From Halisarca cf. caerulea (taxonomy: Eukaryota > Porifera > Demospongiae > Chondrillida > Halisarcidae): DNA of 64,000 nucleotides. A program made the translations under genes and the position numbers. The DNA lies in NCBI GenBank assembly GCA_963170055.1, contig CAUJGJ010000347.1:1197001-1261000 (forward strand). Direction: 5' to 3'. Position 1 is the stretch's first letter. Every line of letters begins with the position of its first letter. This document shows positions 11,540 to 24,004 of this stretch, in pieces. A model generated the notes under the pieces. The model was not told where the DNA came from. It was given only the letters and a program-made list of their open reading frames with translations, and did no database searches.

Positions 11540-13990
11540 TGACCTTTCTGAAGTGCTGTGGGCGTATTTGTGTAGTGTTGGATATACTGGTGCTAATACC
11601 AATATTTGGCACTAGCACCACGCACATTCCCAGTGGACACACATGACATTCCTGAAGTGCTGTGGGCGTATTTGTGTAGTGTTGGATATGCTGGTGCTAA
11701 TACCAATATTTGGCACTAGCACCACGCACATTCCCAGTGGACATACATGACCTTTCTGAAGTGCTGTGGGCATATTTGTGTAATGTTGGATATGCTGGTG
11801 CTAGTACCAATATTTGGCACTAGAACCACGAACATTCCCAGTGGACACACATGAAGTTTCTGAAGTGCTGTGGGCATATTTGTGTAGTGTTGGATATGCT
11901 GGTTCTAGTACAAATATTTGGCACTAGAACCACGCACATTCCCAGTGGACACACATGAAGTTTCTGAAGTGTTGTGGGCGTATTTGTGTAGTGCTGGATA
12001 TGCTGGTGCTAATACCAATATTTGGCACTAGAACCACGCACATTCCCACTGGACACAAATGACATTCCTGAAGTGCTGTGGGCGTATTTGTGTAGTGTTG
12101 GATATGCTGGTGCTAATACCAATATTTGGCACTAGCACCACGCACATTCCCAGTGGACACACATGACCTTTCTGAAGTGCTGTGGGCATATTTGTGTAGT
12201 GTTGGATATGCTGGTGTTAGTACCAATATTTGGCACTAGAACCACGCACATTCCCAGTGGACACACATGAAGTTTCTGAAGTGTTGTGGGCGTATTTGTG
12301 TAGTGTTGGATATGCTGGTGCTAATACCAATATTTGGAACTAGCACCACGCATATTCCCAGTGGACACACATGACATTCCTGAAGTGCTGTGGGCGTATT
12401 TGTGTAGTGTTGGATATGCTGGTGCTAATACCAATATTTGGCACTAGCACCACGCACATTCCCAGTGGACACACATTACCTTTCGGAAGTGGTGTGGGCG
12501 TATTTGTGTAGTGTTGGATATGCTGGTGCTAATACCAATATTTGGCACTAGCACCACGCACATTCCCAGTGGACACACATGACCTTTCTAAACTGCTGTG
12601 GGCGTATTTGTGTAGTGTTGGATATGCTGGTGCTAATACCAATATTTGGCACTAGCACCACGCACATTCCCAGTGGACACACATGACCTTTCTAAAGTGC
12701 TGTGGGCATATTTGTGTAGTGTTGGATATGCTGGTGCTAATACCAATATTTGGCACTAGCACCACGCACATTCCCAGTGGACACACATTAAGTTTTCTGA
12801 AGTGCTGTGGGCGTATTTGTGTAGTGTTGGATATGCTGGTGCTAATACCAATATTTGGCACTAGCACCACGCACATTCCCAGTGGACACACATGAAGTTT
12901 CTGAAGTGCTGTGGGCGTATTTGTGTAGTGTTGGATATGCTGGTGCTAATACCAATATTTGGCACTCGCACCACGCACATTCCCAGTGGACACACATGAC
13001 CTTTCTGAAGTGCTGTGGGCGTATTTGTGTAGTGTTGGATATGCTGGTGCTAATACCAATATTTGGCACTAGCACCACGCACATTCCCAGTGGACACACA
13101 TGACCTTTCTGAAGTGCTGTGGGCGTATTTGTGTAGTGTTGGATATACTGGTGCTAATACCAATATTTGGCACTAGCACCACGCACATTCCCAGTGGACA
13201 CACATGACATTCCTGAAGTGCTGTGGGCGTATTTGTGTAGTGTTGGATATGCTGGTGCTAATACCAATATTTGGCACTAGCACCACGCACATTCCCAGTG
13301 GACATACATGACCTTTCTGAAGTGCTGTGGGCATATTTGTGTAGTGTTGGATATGCTGGTGCTAGTACCAATATTTGGCACTAGAACCACGAACATTCCC
13401 AGTGGACACACATGAAGTTTCTGAAGTGCTGTGGGCATATTTGTGTAGTGTTGGATATGCTGGTTCTAGTACCAATATTTGGCACTAGAACCACGCACAT
13501 TCCCAGTGGACACACATGAAGTTTCTGAAGTGTTGTGGGCGTATTTGTGTAGTGCTGGATATGCTGGTGCTAATACCAATATTTGGCACTAGAACCACGC
13601 ACATTCCCACTGGACACAAATGACATTTCTGAAGTGCTGTGGGCGTATTTGTGTAGTGTTGGATATGCTGGTGCTAGTACCAATATTTGAAACTAGCACC
13701 ACGCGCATTCCCAGTGGACACACATGAAGTTTCTGAAGTGTTGTGGGCGTATTTGTGTAGTGTTGGATATGCTGGTGCTAATACCAATATTTGGAACTAG
13801 CACCACGCATATTCCCAGTGGACACACATGACATTCCTGAAGTGCTGTGGGCGTATTTGTGTAGTGTTGGATATGCTGGTGCTAATACCAATATTTGGCA
13901 CTAGCACCACGCACATTCCCAGTGGACACACATTACCTTTCGGAAGTGGTGTGGGCGTATTTGTGTAGTGTTGGATATGCTGGTGCTAAT
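11540..13990 (+). repeat. 15-monomer higher-order repeat, 1561 bp, two copies
   Basis: Private markers recur 1561 bp apart: GATATACTGG (11581, 13142), ACATACATG (11741, 13302), TAGAACCACGAACATT (11821, 13382), GTGCTGGATATG (11991, 13552). Further right the spacing falls to 1457 bp (TATTTGGAAC at 12331 and 13788), so copy 2 has lost one monomer. The extra base over 15 x 104 is accounted for by a 105-bp monomer near 12786. Confidence 0.85.
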
Positions 13991-15909
13991 ACCAATATTT
14001 GGCACTAGCACCACGCACATTCCCAGTGGACACACATGAAGTTTCTGAAGTGCTGTGGGCGTATTTGTGTAGTGTTGGATATGCTGGTGCTAATACCAAT
14101 ATTTGGCACTAGCACCACGCACATTCCCAGTGGACACACATGAAGTTTGTGAAGTTTTGTGGGCGTATTTGTGTAGTGTTGGATATGCTGGTGCTAATAC
14201 CAATATTTGGCACTAGCACCACGCACATTCCCAGTGGACACACATGACCTTTCTGAAGTGCTGTGGGCGTATTTGTGTAGTGTTGGATATGCTGGTGCTA
14301 ATACCAATATTTGGCACTAGCACCACGCACATTCCCAGTGGACACACATGACCTTTCTAAAGTGCTGTGGGCATATTTGTGTAGTGTTGGATATGCTGGT
14401 TCTAGTACCAATATTTGGCAATAGAACCACGCACATTCCCAGTGGACACACATGAAGTTTCTGAAGTGTTGTGGGCGTATTTGTGTAGTGTTGGATATGT
14501 TGGTACTAATACCAATATTTGGCACTAGCACCACGCACATTCCCAGTGGACACACATGACATTCCTGAAGTGCTGTGGGCGTATTTGTGTAGTGTTGGAT
14601 ATGCTGGTGCTAATACCAATATTTGGCACTAGCACCACGCACATTCCCAGTGGACACACATGACCTTTCTGAAGTGCTGTGGGCATATTTGTGTAGTGTT
14701 GGATATGCTGGTGCTAGTACCAATATTTGGCACTAGAACCACGCACATTCCCAGTGGACACACATGAAGTTTCTGAAGTGTTGTGGGCGTATTTGTGTAG
14801 TGTTGGATATGCTGGTGCTAATACCAATATTTGGCACTAGCACCACGCACATTCCCAGTTGACACACATGACCTTTCTGAAGTGCTGTGGGCATATTTGT
14901 GTAGTGTTGGATATGCTGGTTCTAGTACCAATATTTGGCACTAGAACCACGCACATTCCCAGTGGACACACATGAAGTTTCTGAAGTGTTGTGGGCGTAT
15001 TTGTGTAGTGTTGGATATGCTGGTGCTAATACCAATATTTGGCACTAGCACCACGCACATTCCCAGTGGACACACATGACCTTTCTGAAGTGCTGTGGGC
15101 GTATTTGTGTAGTGTTGGATATGCTGGTGCTAATACCAAAATTTGGCACTAGCACCACGCACATTCCCAGTTCACACACATGACCTTTCTGAAGTGCTGT
15201 GGGCGTATTTGTGTAGTGTTGGATATGCTGGTGCTAATACCAATATTTGGCACTAGCACCACGCACATTCCCAGTGGACACACATGAAATTCCTGAAGTG
15301 CTGTGGGCGTATTTGTGTAGTGTTGGATATGCTGGTGCTAATACCAATATTTGGCACTAGCACCACGCACATTCCCAGTTGACACACATGACCTTTCTGA
15401 AGTGCTGTGGGCATATTTGTGTAGTGTTGGATATGCTGGTGCTAATACCAATATTTGGCACTAGCACCACGCACATTCCCAGTGGACACACATGACCTTT
15501 CTGAAGTGCTGTGGGCGTATTTGTGTAGTGTTGGATATGCTGGTGCTAATACCAATATTTGGCACTAGCACCACGCACATTCCCAGTGGACACACATGAC
15601 ATTCCTGAAGTGCTGTGGGCGTATTTGTGTAGTGTTGGATATGCTGGTGCTAATACCAATATTTGGCACTAGCACCACGCACATTCCCAGTGGACACACA
15701 TGACCTTTCTGAAGTGCTGTGGGCGTATTTGTGTAGTGTTGGATATGCTGGTGCTAATACCAATATTTGGCACTAGCACCACGCACATTCCCAGTGGACA
15801 CACATTAAGTTTTCTGAAGTGCTGTGGGCGTATTTGTGTAGTGTTGGATATGCTGGTGCTAATACCAATATTTGGCACTAGCACCACGCACATTCCCAGT
15901 GGACACACA

Positions 15910-16640
15910 TGAAGTTTGTGAAGTTTTGTGGGCGTATTTGTGTAGTGTTGGACATGCTGGTGCTAATGCCAATATTTCGCACTAGCACCACGCACATTCC
16001 CAGTGGACACACATGACATTCCTGAAGTGCTGTGGGCGTATTTGTGTAGTGTTGGATATGCTGGTGCTAATACCAATATTTGGAACTAGCACCACGCATA
16101 TTCCCAGTGGACACACATGACATTCCTTAAGTGCTGTGGGCGTATTTGTGTAGTGTAGGATATGCTGGTGCTAATACCAATATTTGGCACTAGCACCACT
16201 CACATTCCCAGTGGACACACATGACCTTTCGGAAGTGGTGTGGGCGTATTTGTGTAGTGTTGGATATGCTGGTGCTAATACAAATATTTGGCACTAACAC
16301 CACGCACATTCCCAGTGGACACACATGACATTTCTAAAGTGCTGTGGGCATATTTGTGTAGTTTTGGATATGCTGGTTCTAGTACCAATATTTGGCAATA
16401 GAACCACGCACATTCCCAGTGGACACACATGAAGTTTCTGAAGTGTTGTGGGCGTATTTGTGTAGTGTTGGATATGCTGGTGCTAATACCAATATTTGGC
16501 ACTAGCACCACGCACATTCCCAGTGGACACACATGACATTCCTGAAGTGCTGTGGGCGTATTTGTGTAGTGTTGGATATGCTGGTGCTAATACCAATATT
16601 TGGCACTAGCACCACTCACATTCGCATTTGACACACATGA
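15910..16640 (+). repeat. Recurrent multi-monomer block (TAGTGTAGG type), first occurrence
   Basis: An ordered series with GGAACTAGC...CATATTCCC, CATTCCTTAAG, TAGTGTAGGATATG, CACCACTCAC, CTTTCGGAAGTGG and GGTTCTAGTACC is found here. TAGTGTAGG then recurs at 19271, 21144, 30191, 32272 and 34249 (16151 here). Intervals are 3120, 1873, 9047, 2081 and 1977 bp, all near multiples of 104. This block has been copied at least six times over 18 kb. Confidence 0.85.
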
Positions 16641-19600
16641 CCTTTGTGAAGTGCTGTGGGCATATTTGTGTAGTGTTGGATATGCTGGTGTTATTACCAA
16701 TATTTGGCACTAGAACCACGCACATTCCCAGTGGACACACATGAAGATTCTGAAGTGTTGTGGGCGTATTTGTGTAGTGTTGGATATGCTGGTGCTAATA
16801 CCAATATTTGGAACTAGCACCACGCATATTCCCAGTGGACACACATGAAATTCCTGAAGTGCTGTGGGCGTATTTGTGTAGTGTTGAATATGCTGGTGCT
16901 AATACCAATATTTGGCACTAGCACCACGCCCATTCCCAGTGGACACACATGACCTTTCGGAAGTGGTGTGGGCGTATTTGTGTAGTGTTGGATATGCTGG
17001 TGCTAATACCAATATTTGGCACTAGCACCACGCACATTCCCAGTGGACACACATGACCTTTCTAAAGTGATGTGGGCGTATTTGTGTAGTGTTGGATATG
17101 CTGGTGCTAATACCAATATTTGGCACTAGCACCACGCACATTCCCAGTGGACACACATGAAGTTTGTGAAGTTTTGTGGGCGTATTTGTGTAGTGTTGGA
17201 TATGCTGGTGCTAATACCAATATTTGGCACTAGCACCATGCACATTCCCATTGGACACACATGACCTTTCTGAAGTGCTGTGGGCGTATTTGTGTAGTAT
17301 AGGACATGTTGGTACTAATACCAATATTTTGCACTAGCACCACGCACATTCCCAGTGGACACACATGACCTTTCTGAAGTGCTGTGGGCGTATTTTTGTA
17401 GTGTTGGATATGCTGGTGCTAATACCAATATTTGGCACTAGCACCACGCACATTCCCAGTGGACACACATGAAATTCCTGAAGTGCTGTGGGCGTATTTG
17501 TGTAGTGTTGGATATGCTGGTGCTAGTACCAATATTTGGCACTAGCACCACGCACATTCCCAGTTGACACACATGACCTTTCTGAAGTGCTGTGGGCATA
17601 TTTGTGTAGTGTTGGATATGCTGGTGCTAATACCAATATTTGGCACTAGCACCACGCACATTCCCAGTGGACACACATGACCTTTCTGAAGTGCTGTGGG
17701 CGTATTTGTGTAGTGTTGGATATGCTGGTGCTAATACCAATATTTGGCACTAGCACCACGCACATTCCCAGTGGACACACATGACATTCCTGAAGTGCTG
17801 TGGGCGTATTTGTGTAGTGTTGGATATGCTGGTGCTAATACCAATATTTGGCACTAGCACCACGCACATTCCCAGTGGACACACATGACCTTTCTGAAGT
17901 GCTGTGGGCGTATTTGTGTAGTGTTGGATATGCTGGTGCTAATACCAATATTTGGCACTAGCACCACGCACATTTCCAGTGGACACACATTAAGTTTTCT
18001 GAAGTGCTGTGGGCGTATTTGTGTAGTGTTGGATATGCTGGTGCTAATACCAATATTTGGCACTAGCACCACGCACATTCCCAGTGGAAACATGAAGTTT
18101 GTGAAGTTTTGTGGGCGTATTTGTGTAGTGTTGGATATGCTGGTGCTAATACCAATATTTGGCACTAGCACCACGCACATTCCCAGTGGACACACATGAC
18201 CTTTCTGAAGTGCTGTGGGCGTATTTGTGTAGTATAGGATATGTTGGTGCTAATACCAATATTTGGCACTAGCACCACGCACATTCCCAGTGGACACACA
18301 TGACCTTTCTGAAGTGCTGTGGGCGTATTTGTGTAGTGTTGGATATGCTGGTGCTAATACCAATATTTGGCACTAGCACCACGCACATTCCCAGTGGACA
18401 CACATGAAGTTTGTAAAGTTTTTTGGGCGTATTTGTGTAGTGTTGGATATGCTGGTGCTAATACCAATATTTGGCACTAGCACCACGCACATTCCCAGTG
18501 GACACACATGACCTTTCTGAAGTGCTGTGGGCGTATTTGTGTAGTGTTGGATATGCTGGTGCTAATACCAATATTTGGCACTAGCACCACGCACATTCCC
18601 AGTGGACACACATGACCTTTCTGAAGTGCTGTGGGCGTATTTGTGTAGTGTTGGATATGCTGGTGCTAATACCAATATTTGGCACTAGCACCACGCACAT
18701 TCCCAGTGGACACACATGACATTCCTGAAGTGCTGTGGGCGTATTTGTGTAGTGTTGGATATGCTGGTGCTAATACCAATATTTGGCACTAGAACCACGC
18801 ACATTCGCATTTGACACACATGACCTTTGTGAAGTGCTGTGGGCGTATTTGTGTAGTGTTGGATATGCTGGTGCTAATACCAATATTTGGCACTAGCACC
18901 ACGCACATTCCCAGTGGACACACATTAAGTTTTCTGAAGTGCTGTGGGCGTATTTGTGTAGTGTTGGATATGCTGGTGCTAATACCAATATTATGCACTA
19001 GCACCACGCACATTCCCAGTGGACACACATGAAGTTTGTGAAGTTTTGTGGGCGTATTTGTGTAGCTTTGGATATGCTGGTGCTAATACCAATATTTCGC
19101 ACTAGCACCACGCACATTCCCAGTGGACACACATGACATTCCTGAAGTGCTGTGGGCGTATTTGTGTAGTGTTGGATATGCTGGTGCTAATACCAATATT
19201 TGGAACTAGCACCACGCATATTCCCAGTGGACACACATGACATTCCTTAAGTGCTGTGGGCGTATTTGTGTAGTGTAGGATATGCTGGTGCTAATACCAA
19301 TATTTGGCACTAGCACCACTCACATTCCCAGTGGACACACATGACCTTTCGGAAGTGGTGTGGGCGTATTTGTGTAGTGTTGGATATGCTGGTGCTAATA
19401 CCAATATTTGGCACTAACACCACGCACATTCCCAGTGGACACACATGACATTTCTAAAGTGCTGTGGGCATATTTGTGTAGTTTTGGATATGCTGGTTCT
19501 AGTACCAATATTTGGCAATAGAACCACGCACATTCCCAGTGGACACACATGAAGTTTCTGAAGTGTTGTGGGCGTATTTGTGTAGTGTTGGATATGCTGG

Positions 19601-20145
19601 TGCTAATACCAATATTTGGCACTAGCACCACGCACATTCCCAGTGGACACACATGACATTCCTGAAGTGCTGTGGGCGTATTTGTGTAGTGTTGGATATG
19701 CTGGTGCTAATACCAATATTTGGCACTAGCACCACGCACATTCGCATTTGACACACATGACCTTTGTGAAGTGCTGTGGGCATATTTGTGTAGTGTTGGA
19801 TATGCTGGTGTTATTACCAATATTTGGCACTAGAACCACGCACATTCCCAGTGGACACACATGAAGTTTCTGAAGTGTTGTGGGCGTATTTGTGTAGTGT
19901 TGGATATGCTGGTGCTAATACCAATATTTGGAACTAGCACCACGCACATTCCCAGTGGACACACATGACCTTTCGGAAGTGGTGTGGGCGTATTTGTGTA
20001 GTGTTGGATATGCTTGTGCTAATACCAATATTTGGCACTAGCACCACGCACATTCCCAGTGGACACACATGACCTTTCTAAAGTGATGTGGGCGTATTTG
20101 TGTAGTGTTGGATATGCTGGTGCTAATACCAATATTTGGCACTAG

Positions 20146-20211
20146 CACCACGCACATTCCCAGTGGACACACATGACCTTTCTGAAGTGCTGTGGGCGTA
20201 TTTGTGTAGTG
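20146..20211 (-). other. Second, weaker dyad in the monomer (example)
   Basis: The arm at 20146-20162 (17 nt, beginning CACCACGC) and the arm at 20193-20211 (19 nt, ending GTGTAGTG) are inverted relatives: about 13 of 17 positions match with a 2-nt gap, around a loop of about 30 nt. Two of the mismatches become G-U in minus-strand RNA. The first arm shares CACCA with the right arm of the stronger dyad, so the two structures would compete. This could be chance or a trace of how the monomer arose. Confidence 0.4.
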
Positions 20212-20252
20212 TTGGATATGCTGGTGCTAATACCAATATTTGGCACTAGCAC
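20149..20252 (+). repeat. Representative consensus monomer
   Basis: One exact copy of what I take to be the core consensus, useful as a query. Landmarks in monomer numbering: CACGCACATT at 1-10; variable cassette at about 24-45, with CATGACCTTTCTGAAG as the commonest form; GCTGTGGGCG at 41-50; GTGTAGTGTTGG at about 57-66; dyad left arm at 74-86, loop at 87-93, right arm from 94 into the first two bases of the next monomer. Most core copies differ from this by 0 to about 8 bases. Confidence 0.9.
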
Positions 20253-20254
20253 CA
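20222..20254 (-). other. Imperfect dyad / potential RNA hairpin (one example of several hundred)
   Basis: On the plus strand the arms are TGGTGCTAATACC (20222-20234) and GGCACTAGCACCA (20242-20254), separated by AATATTT. They are complementary at 11 of 13 positions. Read from the minus strand, the two imperfect positions become G-U pairs, so a minus-strand RNA would form an uninterrupted 13-bp stem with a 7-nt loop. In DNA the same dyad could extrude as a small cruciform. The structure recurs in essentially every core monomer. Transcription is not shown. Confidence 0.7.
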
Positions 20255-22350
20255 CGCACATTCCCAGTGGACACACATGAAGTTTGTAAAGTTTTGTGGG
20301 CGTATTTGTGTAGTGTTGGATATGCTGGTGCTAATACCAATATTTGGCACTAGCACCACGCACATTCCCAGTGGACACACATGACCTTTCTGAAGTGCTG
20401 TGGGAGTATTTGTGTAGTGTTGGATATGCTGGTGCTAATACCAATATTTGGCACTAGCACCACGCACATTCCCAGTGGACACACATGACCTTTCTGAAGT
20501 GCTGTGGGCGTATTTGTGTAGTGTTGGATATGCTGGTGCTAATACCAATATTTGGCACTAGCACCACGCACATTCCCAGTGGACACACATGACATTCCTG
20601 AAGTGCTGTGGGCGTATTTGTGTAGTGTTGGATATGCTGGTGCTAATACCAATATTTGGCACTAGAACCACGCACATTCGCATTTGACACACATGACCTT
20701 TGTGAAGTGCTGTGGGCGTATTTGTGTAGTGTTGGATATGCTGGTGCTAATACCAATATTTGGCACTAGCACCACGCACATTCCCAGTGGACACACATTA
20801 AGTTTTCTGAAGTGCTGTGGGCGTATTTGTGTAGTGTTGGATATGCTGGTGCTAATACCAATATTATGCACTAGCACCACGCACATTCCCAGTGGACACA
20901 CATGAAGTTTGTGAAGTTTTGTGGGCGTATTTGTGTAGCTTTGGATATGCTGGTGCTAATACCAATATTTCGCACTAGCACCACGCACATTCCCAGTGGA
21001 CACACATGACATTCCTGAAGTGCTGTGGGCGTATTTGTGTAGTGTTGGATATGCTGGTGCTAATACCAATATTTGGAACTAGCACCACGCATATTCCCAG
21101 TGGACACACATGACATTCCTTAAGTGCTGTGGGCGTATTTGTGTAGTGTAGGATATGCTGGTGCTAATACCAATATTTGGCACTAGCACCACTCACATTC
21201 CCAGTGGACACACATGACCTTTCGGAAGTGGTGTGGGCGTATTTGTGTAGTGTTGGATATGCTGGTGCTAATACCAATATTTGGCACTAACACCACGCAC
21301 ATTCCCAGTGGACACACATGACATTTCTAAAGTGCTGTGGGCATATTTGTGTAGTTTTGGATATGCTGGTTCTAGTACCAATATTTGGCAATAGAACCAC
21401 GCACATTCCCAGTGGACACACATGAAGTTTCTGAAGTGTTGTGGGCGTATTTGTGTAGTGTTGGATATGCTGGTGCTAATACCAATATTTGGCACTAGCA
21501 CCACGCACATTCCCAGTGGACACACATGACATTCCTGAAGTGCTGTGGGCGTATTTGTGTAGTGTTGGATATGCTGGTGCTAATACCAATATTTGGCACT
21601 AGCACCACGCACATTCGCATTTGACACACATGACCTTTGTGAAGTGCTGTGGGCATATTTGTGTAGTGTTGGATATGCTGGTGTTATTACCAATATTTGG
21701 CACTAGAACCACGCACATTCCCAGTGGACACACATGAAGTTTCTGAAGTGTTGTGGGCGTATTTGTGTAGTGTTGGATATGCTGGTGCTAATACCAATAT
21801 TTGGAACTAGCACCACGCACATTCCCAGTGGACACACATGACCTTTCGGAAGTGGTGTGGGCGTATTTGTGTAGTGTTGGATATGCTTGTGCTAATACCA
21901 ATATTTGGCACTAGCACCACGCACATTCCCAGTGGACACACATGACCTTTCTAAAGTGATGTGGGCGTATTTGTGTAGTGTTGGATATGCTGGTGCTAAT
22001 ACCAATATTTGGCACTAGCACCACGCACATTCCCAGTGGACACACATGAAGTTTGTGAAGTTTTGTGGGCGTATTTGTGTAGTGTTGGATATGCTGGTGC
22101 TAATACCAATATTTGGCACTAGCACCATGCACATTCCCAGTGGACACACATGACCTTTCTGAAGTGCTGTGGGCGTATTTGTGTAGTATAGGATATGTTG
22201 GTACTAATACCAATATTTTGCACTAGCACCACGCACATTCCCAGTGGACACACATGACCTTTCTGAAGTGCTGTGGGCGTATTTGTGTAGTGTTGGATAT
22301 GCTGGTGCTAATACCAATATTTGGCACTAGCACCACGCACATTCCCAGTG

Positions 22351-23910
22351 GACACACATGAAATTCCTGAAGTGCTGTGGGCGTATTTGTGTAGTGTTGG
22401 ATATGCTGGTGCTAGTACCAATATTTGGCACTAGCACCACGCACATTCCCAGTTGACACACATGACCTTTCTGAAGTGCTGTGGGCATATTTGTGTAGTG
22501 TTGGATATGCTGGTGCTAATACCAATATTTGGCACTAGCACCACGCACATTCCCAGTGGACACACATGACCTTTCTGAAGTGCTGTGGGCGTATTTGTGT
22601 AGTGTTGGATATGCTGGTGCTAATACCAATATTTGGCACTAGCACCACGCACATTCCCAGTGGACACACATGACCTTTCGGAAGTGGTGTGGGCGTATTT
22701 GTGTAGTGTTGGATATGCTGGTGCTAATACCAATATTTGGCACTAGCACCACGTACATTCCCAGTGGACACACATGACCTTTCTAAAGTGATGTGGGCGT
22801 ATTTGTGTAGTGTTGGATATGCTGGTGCTAATACCAATATTTGGCACTAGCACCACGCACATTCCCAGTGGACACACATGAAATTCCTGAAGTGCTGTGG
22901 GCGTATTTGTGTAGTGTTGGATATGCTGGTGCTAGTACCAATATTTGGCACTAGCACCACGCACATTCCCAGTTGACACACATGACCTTTCTGAAGTGCT
23001 GTGGGCATATTTGTGTAGTGTTGGATATGCTGGTGCTAATACCAATATTTGGCACTAGCACCACGCACATTCCCAGTGGACACACATGACCTTTCTGAAG
23101 TGCTGTGGGCGTATTTGTGTAGTGTTGGATATGCTGGTGCTAATACCAATATTTGGCACTAGCACCACGCACATTCCCAGTGGACACACATGACCTTTCG
23201 GAAGTGGTGTGGGCGTATTTGTGTAGTGTTGGATATGCTGGTGCTAATACCAATATTTGGCACTAGCACCACGCACATTCCCAGTGGACACACATGACCT
23301 TTCTAAAGTGATGTGGGCGTATTTGTGTAGTGTTGGATATGCTGGTGCTAATACCAATATTTGGCACTAGCACCACGCACATTCCCAGTGGACACACATG
23401 AAATTCCTGAAGTGCTGTGGGCGTATTTGTGTAGTGTTGGATATGCTGGTGCTAGTACCAATATTTGGCACTAGCACCACGCACATTCCCAGTTGACACA
23501 CATGACCTTTCTGAAGTGCTGTGGGCATATTTGTGTAGTGTTGGATATGCTGGTGCTAATACCAATATTTGGCACTAGCACCACGCACATTCCCAGTGGA
23601 CACACATGACCTTTCTGAAGTGCTGTGGGCGTATTTGTGTAGTGTTGGATATGCTGGTGCTAATACCAATATTTGGCACTAGCACCACGCACATTCCCAG
23701 TGGACACACATGACCTTTCGGAAGTGGTGTGGGCGTATTTGTGTAGTGTTGGATATGCTGGTGCTAATACCAATATTTGGCACTAGCACCACGCACATTC
23801 CCAGTGGACACACATGACCTTTCTAAAGTGATGTGGGCGTATTTGTGTAGTGTTGGATATGCTGGTGCTAATACCAATATTTGGCACTAGCACCACGCAC
23901 ATTCCCAGTG
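22351..23910 (+). repeat. 5-monomer higher-order repeat, 520 bp, three tandem copies
   Basis: GACACACATGAAATTCCTGA occurs at 22351, 22871 and 23391, and TGACCTTTCG at 22671, 23191 and 23711, spaced exactly 520 bp. Each copy has the same order of five types, including GCTAGTACC and CCCAGTTGACAC. Copy 1 has a private CACGTACATT near 22751. At 23911 the next monomer changes to GACATTCCTG, ending the series. Confidence 0.93.
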
Positions 23911-24004
23911 GACACACATGACATTCCTGAAGTGCTGTGGGCGTATTTGTGTAGTGTTGGATATGCTGGTGCTAATACCAATATTTGGCACTAGCACCAC
24001 GCAC

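Larger units (their letters stand above)
18260..22048 (+). repeat. 18-monomer higher-order repeat, 1873 bp, two tandem copies
   Basis: Copy 1 is about 18260-20132 and copy 2 about 20133-22005, with homology running on to about 22048. Markers 1873 bp apart include TTCGCATTTGACAC (18804/20677 and 19741/21614), TAGTGTAGG (19271/21144) and GAAGTTTGTAAAG (18408/20281). Only a handful of differences were noticed, for example GGGCGTA versus GGGAGTA near 20405. Identity this high implies very recent duplication or strong conversion. Confidence 0.9.

Noticed and set aside
19960..19990. Possible CENP-B box in monomers with CTTTCGGAAGTGG
   Set aside because: Only TTCG and nearby purines are suggestive. 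The required core spacing and the CGGGA end are absent, and most monomers lack even the CG.
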